NCBI GenBank assembly: GCA_003568945.1
Contig: BDIP01000110.1
Location: 1 to 31,230, forward strand
Source of the DNA: Kipferlia bialata
Lineage: Eukaryota > Fornicata
Direction of reading: 5' to 3'
DNA: 31,230 nucleotides
Part shown: piece after piece, positions 1-11,967 of the stretch
Layout: the number at the start of each line of letters is the position of its first letter
How positions within the stretch are numbered: the stretch's first letter is position 1
Made by a program: the position numbers and the translations under genes
Notes under the pieces: model-generated
Seen by the model: the letters and a program-made list of their open reading frames with translations, nothing else
The model's database searches: none
Told to the model about the DNA's origin: nothing

Positions 1-366
1 ACACTGGGGCATACATAGTGGAATCATGACGAAGTGCCCCCACCACGGGAAACCCGGTTAGATGTTCTATTAGAACTGTTCTAACTTAGAACTGTTCTAA
101 CTTAGAACTACGCAATCGCACCTAGGCTACTCGAATATCGTTGGGGCACATGGGAACCCCAAGCCCCCCCTTTAACATATCACTCTATGTGTTGATGACG
201 CTAAGAGAATCATCATACCACAGAAGTTGGCCACACAACAAACCACGTCTCACATTGGAAATACTGACTTGCTTCTCGCAAGTCTATTCCTACTTCACTA
301 GTAGATATAATACAAGAGTCTCGAACACTCTAATTCTCAAGTTATCAAATGAGATAAGGACTGGTC
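1..366. other. Intergenic sequence at the left edge
   Basis: Apart from the three palindromes at 64-108, nothing convincing is seen. A 100-codon open frame at 141-443 on the plus strand has no recognisable composition or motif and overlaps the proposed last exon of the minus-strand gene, so it is not called. Confidence 0.5.
64..108. repeat. Three tandem GTTCTA/TAGAAC palindromes
   Basis: Three near-perfect palindromes lie in a row at 64-76 (GTTCTATTAGAAC), 78-92 and 94-108 (both GTTCTAACTTAGAAC, palindromic except for the central base). The last two form a 16-base tandem repeat. They sit about 260 bases beyond the proposed stop codon of the first gene. Tandem palindromes of this size can bind a dimeric protein, but nothing here shows that they do. 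Confidence 0.6.
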
Positions 367-3300
367 TCAAGGCGACTTGGACAGGTGCCATCCCATACTG
401 CGGGGTGAGAATACGCAGAAATACCACATATAACTCCTATTAATCGAACACACTTTATGGAGGGCAAGCCACATACCTGTGAGTAGCATCTAACACTCCA
501 TGTCCCGTCTGCCTGAAGGCCCTGGATCTTGCACTCGACTGGGTACTAAAGGTGAGACGGTGACGGAGAAGTGGAATGATGAACACCATATCTCTTTTCA
601 TAAATGCTCAGAATCCGACACAGAATAGATAGAGGTTTCTACTCAATATGATACTGATACCTGCTGGCCTGGGGCTGAGGGGGAGGCATGGGACGCAGAC
701 TGGGGACATCAACCTTGTGTTAGTTGAACAAATTATTATTCTAACCTGACACGGACACATCAGAGTATCAATGGCAACTATGAAGCCAGGACCAATCAAG
801 CACAGACCAGAACAATGATTCTGATACCTGAATGCTCTCCCTGCTGGCCTTGTCCCTAGCTAGCTGCCTCTCTCGGCCCCTTGCAGTATCCTGCTGTACC
901 GACCAGTCTCCCTCCCTGCGGTAAGATACATATAGAAGTAGATGAAGAAGCAATGCACACAAAGCACTTGAATACAAGGCTTGCGTGTCATGCACAGCAT
1001 CATATACCCCACCTCATCCTGAGGGTGGTTGGGGCATCCAGGGCCAGCTTGGACCCCATCTCGTGTAGAGAAACACAGAAGTTGAGCCTGTGTCAGAAAT
1101 GAGTTAAGTGACGAGGGAGGGAGGGGGGGGGGGGTATGCGCTATCATCATCGGTTGATACCTCGATAATGCGGTGTGGTATCGTATGATATACATACATA
1201 TATACATATATATACCTGGAGGGGGGTCTGTTGGCCGGTGCCGTTGCCTTCTGCACCGACTGCGAGGTCAGGTGCCGGAGGGACTGCTCGAAGGGGTTGC
1301 CCTCCTCCGTGTCGTCTTGGGGCACATCATTGGGGTCCAGGCCCTGACATCAGGAGGCGTCCATGTATATACATATACATATACATACATGTGGACTATA
1401 CATGTGGACTACAAGGTGACACAGAGGGAGGATGTCACTCTGTAACATGGGAACATATGTAGTTATAACGGCAAAAAACACTGTGATGAAGTGCCAACAA
1501 CCATCCCAGACAATGATTTCTCACCTCCGCTATGTTCTGTAAAGGATCCACACTGAGTGCTGCGATACGCTCTCTGGACACTAGGCCTGGGGAGCAGAGC
1601 AGCAGTTCGGGATAGTCGATCCCTGGTGTCAAGCACAACGATAAGAGTTCTGAGGAAAGGAACTGTATACTCATCAATGGCTTCAACTATATATGACAGT
1701 GGTCAACAGTGACCCAAAGACTCCATACCTGGCAGGTGGAAGGACGTGGCCAGGACTCCGGTCTCCCCCTTGGCCCTCTCCGTCATGCTGCCACCACGGG
1801 GGGTGAGGCCTCTAGGCGTGAGGCCCGGGGGTGCCCTACCACGTTGGGTCATGGCCCCCCTCTGAGTCTGGGTGCCCCGAGGGGTGTGGGTCCGACCCAC
1901 CCTGGCGGTGCAGGGGGTGCGGTGGGACAGGGGGCCAGATGCCTTGGAGGGGGTGGTTCCCCCAAGCTGCAATCGTCCCACAGCAGCAGGTCTACGGGGG
2001 GTGGGGGAGGGGGAGAGAGACATGTCCGAGTCCTCTGTGTCACTCGAGTACCCCTCTTCACACTCGACCCCATACCCCGGCCGACGGGGGGGCAGAGCAT
2101 CAGACACTGCGAATGTGGACCGAGGGAGAGACACCCGTTTGCGTCCATGGCGGCTGGACACCGACCCCTGAGGGGGGGTTGGGGCAACGCCCGTCAGAGA
2201 GTGCGACAATCTGGGGGACTGGTAGGACCTGGTATATTAGCATTGAGCCGCAACCAGAACACTATAACAACACATAGAGTCAAACATACCTGGCAATATT
2301 CGTGAATATCAAACCCTCTGAAACCCTATAAACATACAAGTAGACATATGACTCTACGATCCGGATCCCCACCTGTGCCTTCTCTCGGTCATGCACAGTC
2401 TGTCGCTGTGCCTAGCTGAGGCAGTCCTGGGATTGGAATACAGATTGGTATGCAAAACGTAGCATTACCGAATACGTAATATGGAACATACATTGTAGAC
2501 TACTACGAAGAATTATGGACGCTTCTAATCTGACTCAATAGCTGAAGACTCTAAAGGCAAAGCTCGCCAATGCATCAGACTGTACACTCTATATACATAC
2601 TATCCCTGATCCCAGTCAACACTGTACTGTTTCTGTCTATACACTGTACCTGTTTCTGTCTATATAGTCCCTGAGCGCACTGGCTGGGTCTTGTCCCCCC
2701 CCTCCCCCAGTACCCTGCCCTCCCACTGCAGACAGATCAAGGCGGGGCACGGCATCGGGGGCTGGGTAAGGATAGGTGTGTGGGTGGATATATGTATGGT
2801 GCATAAGGGTGATACACACACAGAGACACACAGAAAGTATAAATATGTGTGGGTGAGAATACTTATGTGATATGACAGGGTGGTACAGGGAGGAGAGAGA
2901 GAGACAACACAGTATTCACTCAGAGAGTGGATATATACAGACTGAGAAATATATGAACACAACACTGCTCATGGTCTGGTTGGGTCCTCTCTGTCCAGAA
3001 ATAGAGAGATATACGTAAACAACACAACATCAAATACAATACCTATAGTATACACACATATCCACTACCCCTTACCGTCTGGGTCCTCTCTGTCTAGGAA
3101 GACCGGTCTCCCCTGCACCGTGTCGTGGATGTGGCGTCTGAACCCAGGTCTGTCCTGGGAGGCCAGGGGCGACACAGGAGGGGGGGCGGCAGAACGGGCG
3201 GAAAGGGCCTGAGAGTAAGACGGCCACATATCTGGACACCGACAGAACACGAACTCACATAAAACAATCATCCGTCTGTGATTATTAAAAAACATTCACA

Positions 3301-6300
3301 TAATGATCCCCAAATATATATATATATATATCCCTCACCATATCTCCAGGGGTGGTGCCTATCCTGCCGGCTGCACTGTGGATACTGATCATCTGCGAGA
3401 TGTGACGGGACTGCAGTCAGACATGCACAAGGACTGACAGACACAACGACTGTAGAGACTGTTATATATCATATTCACCGAGTTAGAGCAAAGCGGATAC
3501 CACACAAACACAAACAACTGATTCCTGTCCTCCCTTCTTCTACTCAGATAGTGACACTGATACCTGTCTTCTCTTGAGTTCTGATGCAAACTCTTGGTTC
3601 CGCCTCTCTGCCTCTGACCTCTGTGTGTGTCTGTCTGTACGGGCCCTCCTGGCTATGGAGGCGGCACTCTGCATACGCTCCACAGCACTCACCTGGGGTC
3701 ACTATATAATATGTATCAGTGTCAGTAGTCAATACCTGGGGTCCAGAGGGTGGACTATCAGAAACACTCCATAGTACTCACATTACAGGGGAGGCAGATG
3801 GTGACACATATATACACAATAGCTAACAACCAGTCAGAGAGAGTCTCATCATTGACGAAACACTATACCTCTGCCTCTGTAAAGACCTCGATCTCCTTGG
3901 CCGTCCTGTCCTCGGAGCCTGTGATGGTCGACAGAGCATGGCGCAGCCTGGGTCAATAATTACATGTACATATGGATATGTATATATACGAATGGAAGCT
4001 TGGCATGAAACCAGTACACATGCACAGGTAGTAATCCAGATGGAGAGATGGATGCGTCACACCTGATCCCCCCCTCCCTGGGCTCACTCCCACTCCTGCC
4101 ACCCAGTGTCTTGTGTCCCCTCAGCACTGCCACTGTGTCTGCCCTCCTCAGTCTGTCTGTGACCTCAGCAGCAGAGGCCAGGGCATCACGCTGGGGTCAG
4201 CAGGGTGTGGGTGTATACATCCAATACATAAATACATACATACATATACATATGTATATATATATATATATATACCACTCAGCAGCAGAGGGCATCACGA
4301 TGGGGTCAGTAGAGGGTGGATGTAGGTATCCTATACATACATACATATACATATATATGTGTGTATTTCACTCAGTGACGAGAGGCAAGGGCATCACGCT
4401 GTTGGGGGACAACGCATACTATAAACAATATATAATATATCCCAAATGCCAAATACAACACATCAGGTTGGGGCTAGATATCTGATAGCTACACAGATTA
4501 TACATAATACTAGCTACTGTCAATGTCTATAATACCCATAGTGCACCTGTCTTCTGTCCATACTCATGCTGTACACATCATAGTCCAGATGGGCCTGGGA
4601 AGGAAGCCTGATGTCAATATACAATATGCCAAACAGAGCAGGGGTCATCCTAAAACATCACTGTGCATTATCCTATTATGTGTCCAACATGGTACCTGTA
4701 TTGGGAGAGGGGAACGACACTGGCGGGAAGGCCTTTGCTATCGAAAGGTCCAGAGAGGTCTGATGTTAGACGGAATGGAATCATACACTCAGCACGTTGG
4801 ATACATAGTACACCAGAACCACTACACTTTAGAGCCTGTAAGATGGACACAATGGAACTCAATCTGTGGTAACATGCTTATTGAGAGTCTATAGGGAACC
4901 GTAGAACGTGGACAATTGAACATTCATACATACTCTGTGTCACTGTGAAGAGTGAAGAACATATACTGGGAGCATCGTACACGTAGACGAGTATGTCGTG
5001 AATTCAGAGGCTTAAAGTAGACATAAACCACCAGGGCAACTCTGATACTTCCGAATATACATAGAGGTGGTACCACAAACTCAGATATATACCACACCAA
5101 GCTCCCATACCTTCCTCCCCGTGTCTGTCTCTCTCAGCCCTGACCCGTCTCTTCATGGCCTTGGCCATCTTGTCCCTGGCCTTCTTCCTAGGGGGTCAGA
5201 CCCTTCTATACACACACCAACAGTTATATATATATATATATATAACTACATATGGGTGTATGTGTATTGTCTGTATGTATACACTACATACAGCATATGG
5301 ATATCTACAAAAATACCTGCTAGTAATAACACAATAGAACATACAAATATCTCTGCCCGGACACCATTCAATACTAGACATGTCAATGTGTGTACGTTGG
5401 AATCCTTTTCGTGAATGAGTTTCCATGGAGCATGATATACTCCAGGTCTCATCAAAGCATTGCATCAATATCAATCACACTCATACTGTACATACACGAC
5501 ACAAACCTGATCTCCTGTGTGCTCACCCCAGTCTCTTCCCTAGATCTAATGAGTTCCTGAAAATCAGGCACTAGAGACACTACATATGTATCACAAATAC
5601 TACGGTGGAGGCAATATGACTGAAAGTGTCAGCTTTGATTCAGCTGAAGGGAAACTGCTACTGGTGTTGGACAAAGGCCACCGGTATTGATATACAAGAA
5701 ACATATAGGACTTCGAGTCTGAAGCAGATAGCAGAAGAAAACACGTCCATACAGGATAGAAGCATTATGAGTATCATCAGACTGATATCGCTACATAATT
5801 CCGAACCTTCAGGATAGCAGCCACCCTCCCCGGTGTCCTGAACTGCCTGGAGCGACTGAACTGCTTCTCAATGTCCCCCTGGAGGTAAGGTACCGAATTG
5901 GTACATGGGGTATGTCCCAGACACAAATTCTCACCTTTGTCAGCTCTCGTCGTCTCAGCTCACGTAGGTCTCTCTCCAATGCGAAGTCTGCCCTGCCCTT
6001 ACCTCCTGTCGTCCCGGGGGGGACAACGAGGGGATAGCATGGTGTTAGAAGGTATCAGTAAGTATCGCCAAAGACACAGAAACCCACACGGCCGGAAGTG
6101 GGGGTGGGGGGAGGGGAGGGTGGGGGGGGGGGTATGAAGTAGCATATGAAAGTGGAATACCAATAAGAAACAATACCTAACAGCAAGTGGAGACTGGCAA
6201 GTTGATTGACTATATATATTGACAATATGCCAACATACCTAACTCTCCTGTGGAATCCACGCTGATGGAGCCACCATTGGAGATCAGCCGTTGTGCCTTG

Positions 6301-6577
6301 GTCAGTCACCCATACTGTAAGTACCTACAGCCACCAAAGTCGACTGAAATGCATCCCAACCCCACGAAGACGACACTAACACAGTATTTACCACTATTAC
6401 CTGGGTGCTGGCGGAAATGGTTTGGGAAACCCTGTCAAATAACTCTAGGGCCTCTCTCAGGTTGGTCTGCCCTCTGCCGCTCTTCCCTCTCGTTTCCACC
6501 TGTGTACTGCCCTTACCCCCGTTATTCTCAACTGAACCAGAGGCTCCAGCTGGCGGGACACCCTGTTCCCCAGCCAT
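367..6577 (-). CDS. Hypothetical basic coiled-coil-like protein, 21 exons
   Basis: Family not recognised. Exons in transcript order: 6401-6577, 6239-6296, 5935-6005, 5807-5878, 5507-5556, 5111-5187, 4063-4156, 3869-3947, 3564-3692, 3339-3392, 3076-3208, 2650-2761, 2373-2426, 1729-2228, 1525-1622, 1216-1343, 1013-1087, 828-915, 661-713, 477-545, 367-397. All phases agree and give about 733 aa. The start is the first ATG of an open exon (MAGEQGVPPAGASG). The N-terminal third is charged and helical (ALERDLRELRRRELTK, then KKARDKMAKAMKRRVRAERD). The middle is Ser/Pro/Arg-rich with TPRG-type repeats (RGLTPRGG) and an acidic patch in exon 14. Such composition is common in cytoskeletal or flagellar proteins, but that is inference. 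The exon 7 acceptor is placed at 4156 because 4190 breaks the frame. The last two exons are the least certain: with an alternative exon 20 acceptor the protein stops inside that exon. Confidence 0.72.
2619..2663 (-). repeat. Tandem copy of exon 12 3' edge with destroyed donor
   Basis: ACACTGTACCTGTTTCTGTC at 2641-2660 carries the exon 12 end and its CAG|GTAC donor (minus strand). The adjacent copy at 2619-2640 is identical except for one missing C, which removes the GT. It is a minimal exon-edge duplication of about 22 bases. Confidence 0.7.
4156..4410 (-). repeat. Three copies of a segment bordering exon 7
   Basis: The block containing CATCACG next to GGGGTCAG occurs at about 4157-4200, 4275-4310 and 4368-4410, separated by TA-rich spacers. 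On the minus strand each copy reads as a CAG acceptor-like end followed by CGTGATGCCC. The first copy abuts the exon 7 edge chosen here. If 4190 is the true acceptor, the copies are exon-edge duplicates; if 4156 is used, they lie wholly in the intron. Confidence 0.65.
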
Positions 6578-7836
6578 CTCCTCAATACAACGTAGTTCGC
6601 TATGAATAGTCGGGTCACAGTGGGTCTGATGAAACTTTGTTAATGCACAAATATGCTAAAAACTTACATGATATTTTAACTTAAGAATATTTCTTGCTCT
6701 TGTGTATATGACTTAGTTAGTTATGACTCAGTTATGACTTAGTTTTGGTTACACGCTCCTTATCTGCTATACAGTACTGGTTGCACTACAGTGACAGTAT
6801 TACCACCTCTTCAGGATCCCAACCCTAGAACCTTCTATCACTGTCTGGGTCGTGTGCTACATCACTATTATGTCTAATCGGAGCCTTTTCGGTTGTGTTG
6901 AGCAAAATAGTGTCGTGTAGGAGCCCTAAGAGGACGAGTAAGAAGTACACAGTAGAGTGAGTAGCACTGGAGGACCACATGTAGACATATTGTGGTCTGC
7001 AGTCACAGTATATGGCCCCCACTTATACTCTCAATACAACTTGCCCTATAGTGACTGTTGCCGACTATTCGATAGGAATGGCATATATAGCAGCAATTGG
7101 AGGTACCCTAGATACAGTAGTACGATACAGTATCACTATTATAGAAGTGGTACAGCTATAGCTGTGTAGCAACGTCATATGTACGGATCCACTGCTACAC
7201 TACCAAAGACAACAAATGGAGACTATTGTTACGGTCCTAGTAACAGAATCAAGCCACTATATCACCTCATCTGTGCCAATAGCGGTGTTGTACATATACT
7301 ATGTAAACTGCCGAGACGTTTCCAAACGGTGGATCACAGCTGTTTCTGTATCTGATATGGATTGGTGGGAGCAGCAGACATTCGCCAACTACTCACAACA
7401 CACGGTAAGAGAAGATAATTCACGCATTAATAATACTCTACAAGAGACTGACCTCATGGATACTATGGCTTCTATGGCTACTACAACAGTAAATGGACCT
7501 GACAACATCAGATACTGAACATACCTAGAACTGGTAAATAGCCCTACTTGATTCTGTAGTGACGAACTCTAATACGACCTTCTCTCGTTGAAGCTCTTAG
7601 TTGGTGTGGTCTAGGCCTGGATATTGATACTGGTGGTAACTATCAAGTGTCAGTCATATGATAACTTTTTGGTAGTGGTTGAAAAAGGGTGTAGCTATGG
7701 GTCATACATTCTTTTGGCGCCTGTTACTGAATTGACGAGTGCTCTTCTCAGAGTCTCGGAGCCAAAACATCGATAAGCTGCTACATAGAACCTGACAAGT
7801 CTATTTAGAGTGTTCTCTACTGGATTGGTGATCCCA
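6578..7836. other. Divergent intergenic region between genes A and B
   Basis: About 1.26 kb between two divergent start codons, AT-rich, with the triple TATGACTYAGTT motif at 6707-6744 near gene A. A 100-codon open frame at 7216-7518 has no recognisable feature, no splice context and no similarity I can name, and is left uncalled. No RNA gene was recognised. Confidence 0.5.
6707..6744. promoter_or_regulatory. Three TATGACTYAGTT motifs upstream of gene A
   Basis: TATGACTTAGTT at 6707-6718, TATGACTCAGTT at 6722-6733 and TATGACTTAGTT at 6733-6744. They lie 130-167 bases upstream of the gene A start codon. The core TGACTCA/TGACTTA resembles a bZIP-type site. The repetition is visible in the sequence; a regulatory role is inference. 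Confidence 0.4.
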
Positions 7837-10800
7837 ATGACTGATTACGCCGCCTCCTTCCGGGCGATCATGAGCTCCATCTCTCGCTCTCCACCGGCTA
7901 TAACAGTGTCTGATAGTATTGGAGACTCCCAGGTGGCTTCAACTTCGGCGTTCCTGACCCAGAGTGGAGCCAGTGCAGGACACAAGGAGTTAGAGGAGTC
8001 CATTCACTCTACACAGTCCACACCTTCCCCACAGTCTCCTTCTTTGAGTTTGGTACGCACGTTATCTCCAAGAGCGCTCTCTGCAGAGAAGAGAAGTGGT
8101 TCTGTGGATCTCACCGTGGTTGAGGTTCTGGAGAGGGAGCGGGTGTCTCCCCCTCCTGCCAGTCCGCGCCCATTCCCTTCTCCACACCCGTCAGACACAA
8201 GAGCCGCCTCTCACCAGTCCCAGGTTCATGGGTATGACGCCGCCGCCATTGAGACCGCTGTGTCCCACCCTGATGATACTGATACTGTCCCTGGGTCGGC
8301 CCCTGTCTCCCTCCCGCACCCCTCCACTGCCTCTGCTGCGTCTGGGTCTGATGAATCTGTGGCGGCAGAGACACGGGCCCTCTCCGGCTCTGATCTCACG
8401 CAGAGCCTCCCCCCTCCCATGTCGGCTCTCGGTGGATTTGCAGGTATGGGTCAGGGTTCTGTTCTGCCTTTATAGCAAGTGTCTTGTGAGTGTTGCAGTA
8501 TCCTTGAGACTACTCATATTTGTTGCACTGTGCCATTCTCACCCTATTGATCCCAACTCACTCTTCTGCCTCCTGTCTAGATACCGTATGTATACCGAAT
8601 GTATACTATATGTATAACACATGTATACCGTATGTACTCATTATTGCGTCTGACTGTTGATGCCAGGTGTGCTGGACCGGGGTCTGGCTGACCTCCGTGC
8701 CTCTCTGTCTGCCTCTCATGCCGACGTGCAGCAGAGACACCACGCGCAGATGCAGCAGGTATGTGTATATGTATGAATATGCATACATATGTGTACTGCA
8801 GATGCAGCAGGTATCGAGTAACTCTACCAGTGTACATATATATGTATCCCACACTGATACCAGGCCCTTCTCAAGCAGAAGCAGCACTACGAGAGGCTCC
8901 TCCAGTCCGTCAGGGTGAGGCCCAGTTAACTTGCTGCATATGCCCTTACATGTTTAATACTATCAGCTAATCATCGGAGTATATACAGCTGACCACAGGC
9001 CGACTCTGCACGGGTGCAGTCGTCCTCTACATCCTGTCAGAGGGACGCAAGGTGTGGAACAGTGGATCCGTATTTATCTATCAATTGATATGGTATCCTA
9101 TCAAGGGTATTATGTAGATATCTGTTTGATCTGTCAGACGCCCATTTTCTTCTGTTAGTTTCGTCCCTCTGATCAGTACACATGCAGGTTTGTGTTGCAC
9201 CCTCCGGCCCTTGGTTCCAACCCCGTATCACTGACTGTAGGAACTACCGCGAGGGTCTGACCCGTGCGTGTGCCCTGGTAGATAGGACCAGACGCCAGGG
9301 CAGGGTGAAGGTGCTGGGGACTAGGTGTCTGCTGGCCTGGAAGGGCTTTGCCAGGGCCCAGACGCACCAGAGACAGCAGGTATATATATCAGTATCAGTG
9401 TGGGTGATGTCAATATCATAGCATTGTGTGATACAAGCGATATGATACTTTTCATTTAGGGCTTTGCACAGAATATAGAAATATAGATAGACGTGTGTAG
9501 ACAGAACGACATCCTGTGACATACCAAGATGATATATGATCTATATATGATCTTACGGTATATGATATACTGACTGATACTGACACTGACTTGTAGGAAA
9601 GGCGTGTGGCGTCTGGGCGTGACCTTAGTCTGATGAGACACGCTCTGCAGGCATGGACCCAGGCTGCATGGAGGACTCGCACACAGAGGTATCATATACT
9701 ATATATGTATATACATGTATACTCTATATATGTATACACATGACTGTATCATGTACACAGATATATCAGAGGGTATACATGTGTGCTACTGATAACGATA
9801 CTATAGAGAGTGAAAGGTGGTGGATGTTGGCTGTATCATGGACACTACATATATATATATGGTTCCATATATACATATACTTACCATGGATCAACTGTCC
9901 ACCCCGACCCCTAGGCTGCACATGGAGTACAGCCAGAGGGAGAGAGAGGCCACTGCCGCTGCAGCATCCTCTGCCCAGCAGACCATACACGATCTGGAGG
10001 CACAGGCCGAGGGGCTCAGAGGTGGGGGGGAGCTGGGTAATTTATGTATATGTATACACGTATATGGTGGATGGTGATTGCGGTTATGTAGGCAGTACGT
10101 GTCTCTGATGCCAGGTGAGAATGCGGCCATGCGGGAGAGAGAGAGACTGCTCAAGAACGCCATGAGGCAGGCCTTCCTGAGGTCGATATCCGCCATGAGT
10201 GGAGAGGCAGCCCAGACGCTAGGTGGGTGTAAGTATACATATATGTACTATATATATATACTATAAATATGTATAGGTATGAATGGAGATGCAGCGCAGA
10301 CACCAGGTGGGTATATATGCATGAATCTCTGGATAAGTGAGTTTGTTATGTATAGAGGAGGAAACTCTGACGAGGGGTTGGTATCGGATACTTGGATACC
10401 ATTGCAGTCTACTATTGCCTGCTGGCTCATGTTTTTTACTATTACATACCATATATGTCTGATGCGTATTACCCGTTGTCCCACCCCAGGTGTCGAGCCT
10501 GCGTCTCTGTCTGCCATGTCAGTAATAGGGGGCCAGGGCACAGAGGCTGACACCCTAGTATCACTGGGTGTCAGTGCCACTAGTGACACACTGGGCCAGG
10601 GTCTGCTCCCCCTCGACATACAGCAGGAGCCCCCAGTGTCCAGCCACCTGTATGGGGCATCTGCCCCTGCCTCTACAGACACTAGCAGTGGCACTAGACC
10701 CACAGGTGGGGTGGGTGTCACCACACGCCCTGTCACATCCCCCCGACTGACCCACGTTGTGTCTCCCAGGGCCAAGCTGGTCTCTGTGACCCAGGACCCA

Positions 10801-11115
10801 GGGTATACCACAGATGGTAGGGACAGAGGGACAGCAGAAGAGAGAGAGAGAGAGAGAGGTGGGCGCCAGACCAGCCTGAGAGGTGGGGCCAGGGCCACGA
10901 CCCAGAGGCGGACAGCCGTGGCTGACAGACATGGTGCCACTGGCACTGGGGGTAGACCCTCCAGGGCAGGTGTCTCTGCGTCTGGCAGTGTCAGGAGGGG
11001 GACTGCCCAGGACAGAGCCCGGGCCGGTGCGTCTACCACTAAGAGGGGCAGGGCTGAGACCTCGGGCTCCATCCTCGACCCCACCGTAAGGGTCCAGGTG
11101 ATCAGGGAGGACTAG
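7837..11115 (+). CDS. POC5-like centriolar protein (Sfi1-type centrin-binding repeats)
   Basis: Nine exons: 7837-8443, 8667-8758, 8864-8914, 8999-9051, 9241-9379, 9597-9688, 9915-10021, 10115-10222, 10490-11115; phases close to 624 aa. The N-terminal 200 residues are Ser/Pro-rich and probably disordered. Exons 2-6 form a helical region with hydrophobic-Trp repeats typical of centrin-binding proteins (CLLAWKGFARAQ near residue 297, HALQAWTQAAWRTRTQ near 329). Exon 8 encodes MRQAFLRSISAMSGEA near residue 397, which resembles the conserved C-terminal M-x-x-A-F/L-x-R-x-x-x-A-x-x-x-E-A block I associate with POC5. The tail is basic and low in complexity. POC5 acts in assembly of the distal half of centrioles and basal bodies. 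The assignment rests on remembered motif patterns, so another Sfi1-repeat protein is possible. The exon 7 donor may instead be at 10036 (same phase). Confidence 0.6.
8572..8640. repeat. Degenerate minisatellite in intron 1 of gene B
   Basis: Units of about 13-15 bases related to ACCGTATGTAT and ACCGAATGTAT recur through the intron just upstream of exon 2. No function is apparent. Confidence 0.4.
8797..8815 (+). repeat. Copy of exon 2 3' edge, a possible 9-base microexon
   Basis: TACTGCAG followed by ATGCAGCAG and GTAT repeats the last nine coding bases of exon 2 (Met-Gln-Gln) together with an acceptor AG and a donor GT. If spliced in, it adds three residues without changing the frame. Confidence 0.5.
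10275..10314 (+). repeat. Phase-compatible partial copy of exon 8
   Basis: ATAG, then a 30-base open segment ending CACCAG and GTGGGT, repeats the 3' end of exon 8 (MSGEAAQTL becomes MNGDAAQTP). The copy starts and ends in phase 1, like the junction it interrupts, so it could be an in-frame optional exon. Of five codon differences, two are synonymous and two are conservative (S/N, E/D). Confidence 0.55.
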
Positions 11116-11421
11116 ACCCAAGGGCTGTATCGATATGTCAGTGGTTAGTGTATTTAATGTGAGTCTCTGTGAATGAATTTTGTGTTGTTATTCCTCATAT
11201 CCATGCCACCTGTCACTTGAAAGGGAGGTGTTCATCTATTCTTTCAAATGACTATTACTACCGTGACTTCACTCCAACTCTAGGAATTGTTCATACACCA
11301 CCACTATCTCCACACCCGTCACGTATTGTATCTGTCTCCTCTGCTATGTGTCGTATATATATATATATATATATATATATGAGGTAGGGCAGACACAAGA
11401 GTACATATCAAGGTCTGTATG
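11116..11421. other. Convergent intergenic region, genes B and C
   Basis: Only 306 bases separate the two stop codons. The segment next to gene C holds the copied 3' coding end of gene C (11345-11404), split by an (AT)n run. The rest shows no recognisable feature. Confidence 0.5.
11345..11404 (-). repeat. Copy of the 3' coding end of gene C, with stop codon
   Basis: On the minus strand the segment reads ACT CTT GTG TCT GCC CTA, then CCT CAT ATA, an (AT)n expansion, and GAC ACA TAG. It duplicates the last codons of gene C (T-L-V-S-A-L-P-H-I ... D-T-stop). Over the nine core codons four differences occur (ACC/ACT, GCA/GCC, CTC/CTA, CAC/CAT), all synonymous; the stop is TAG instead of TAA. The microsatellite lies inside the copy. 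Confidence 0.7.
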
Positions 11422-11927
11422 TTATGTGTCGTGTATGTGAGGGAGTGCAGACACAAGGGTACGCGCCAGGGACTCATTGGCCGGTTTGTAGGGGGTCCAG
11501 TCAGTGTCAGCAAGCATTGGAATAAGCGAGTGCCCGTCATCATCATCGTCGGACGTCTCACTCGTCTCAGCGTCTGGGAGGTTGAGCGGCTTGGGGACAA
11601 ATGCGTCTGCCCTAAAGTCAGCCCAGTTGGCCCTGGTCTCATACTCGATCCGGAACACGGACCAGATGACCCTGCGGCAGATCTCCACAACAGCCACAAC
11701 CGTGTTGACCACCTGCAGATGAGAATGCGTTAACAAGTATATGATATATACAAACATATGATACATACTAGAGCCGGTATCAGGGCATGTGGGGGAACAG
11801 TACAAAGAGTGTAAACTGACTGAAAAGATACCCACATGCACTGAAGCCAATGTCCTATACCTTTCGTTGCATTCAGTGAATACTATACACTTTCCGTGGG
11901 TATACGATGTGATAGTCACCTCATACA

Positions 11928-11967
<40 letters not shown>

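Noticed and set aside
64-108. Heat-shock elements
   Set aside because: GAA and TTC occur, but their spacing does not follow the nGAAnnTTCn pattern.
1709-2305. Plus-strand open frames across gene A exon 14
   Set aside because: Exon 14 on the minus strand fits both neighbouring exons in phase, while the plus frames are glycine/arginine-rich shadows.
4698-4761. Extra exon of gene A between exons 6 and 7
   Set aside because: A segment with CAG|GTAC donor and CATCAG acceptor exists, but including it does not give a consistent phase, whereas moving the exon 7 acceptor to 4156 does.
7216-7518. 100-codon open frame between genes A and B
   Set aside because: No motif, no splice context, and composition like the surrounding AT-rich spacer.
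10248-11084. 278-codon open frame on the minus strand across gene B's last exon
   Set aside because: It is the mirror of a GC-rich, low-complexity exon. The plus-strand reading joins eight other exons in phase and ends at a stop; the minus frame has no splice partners or motifs.
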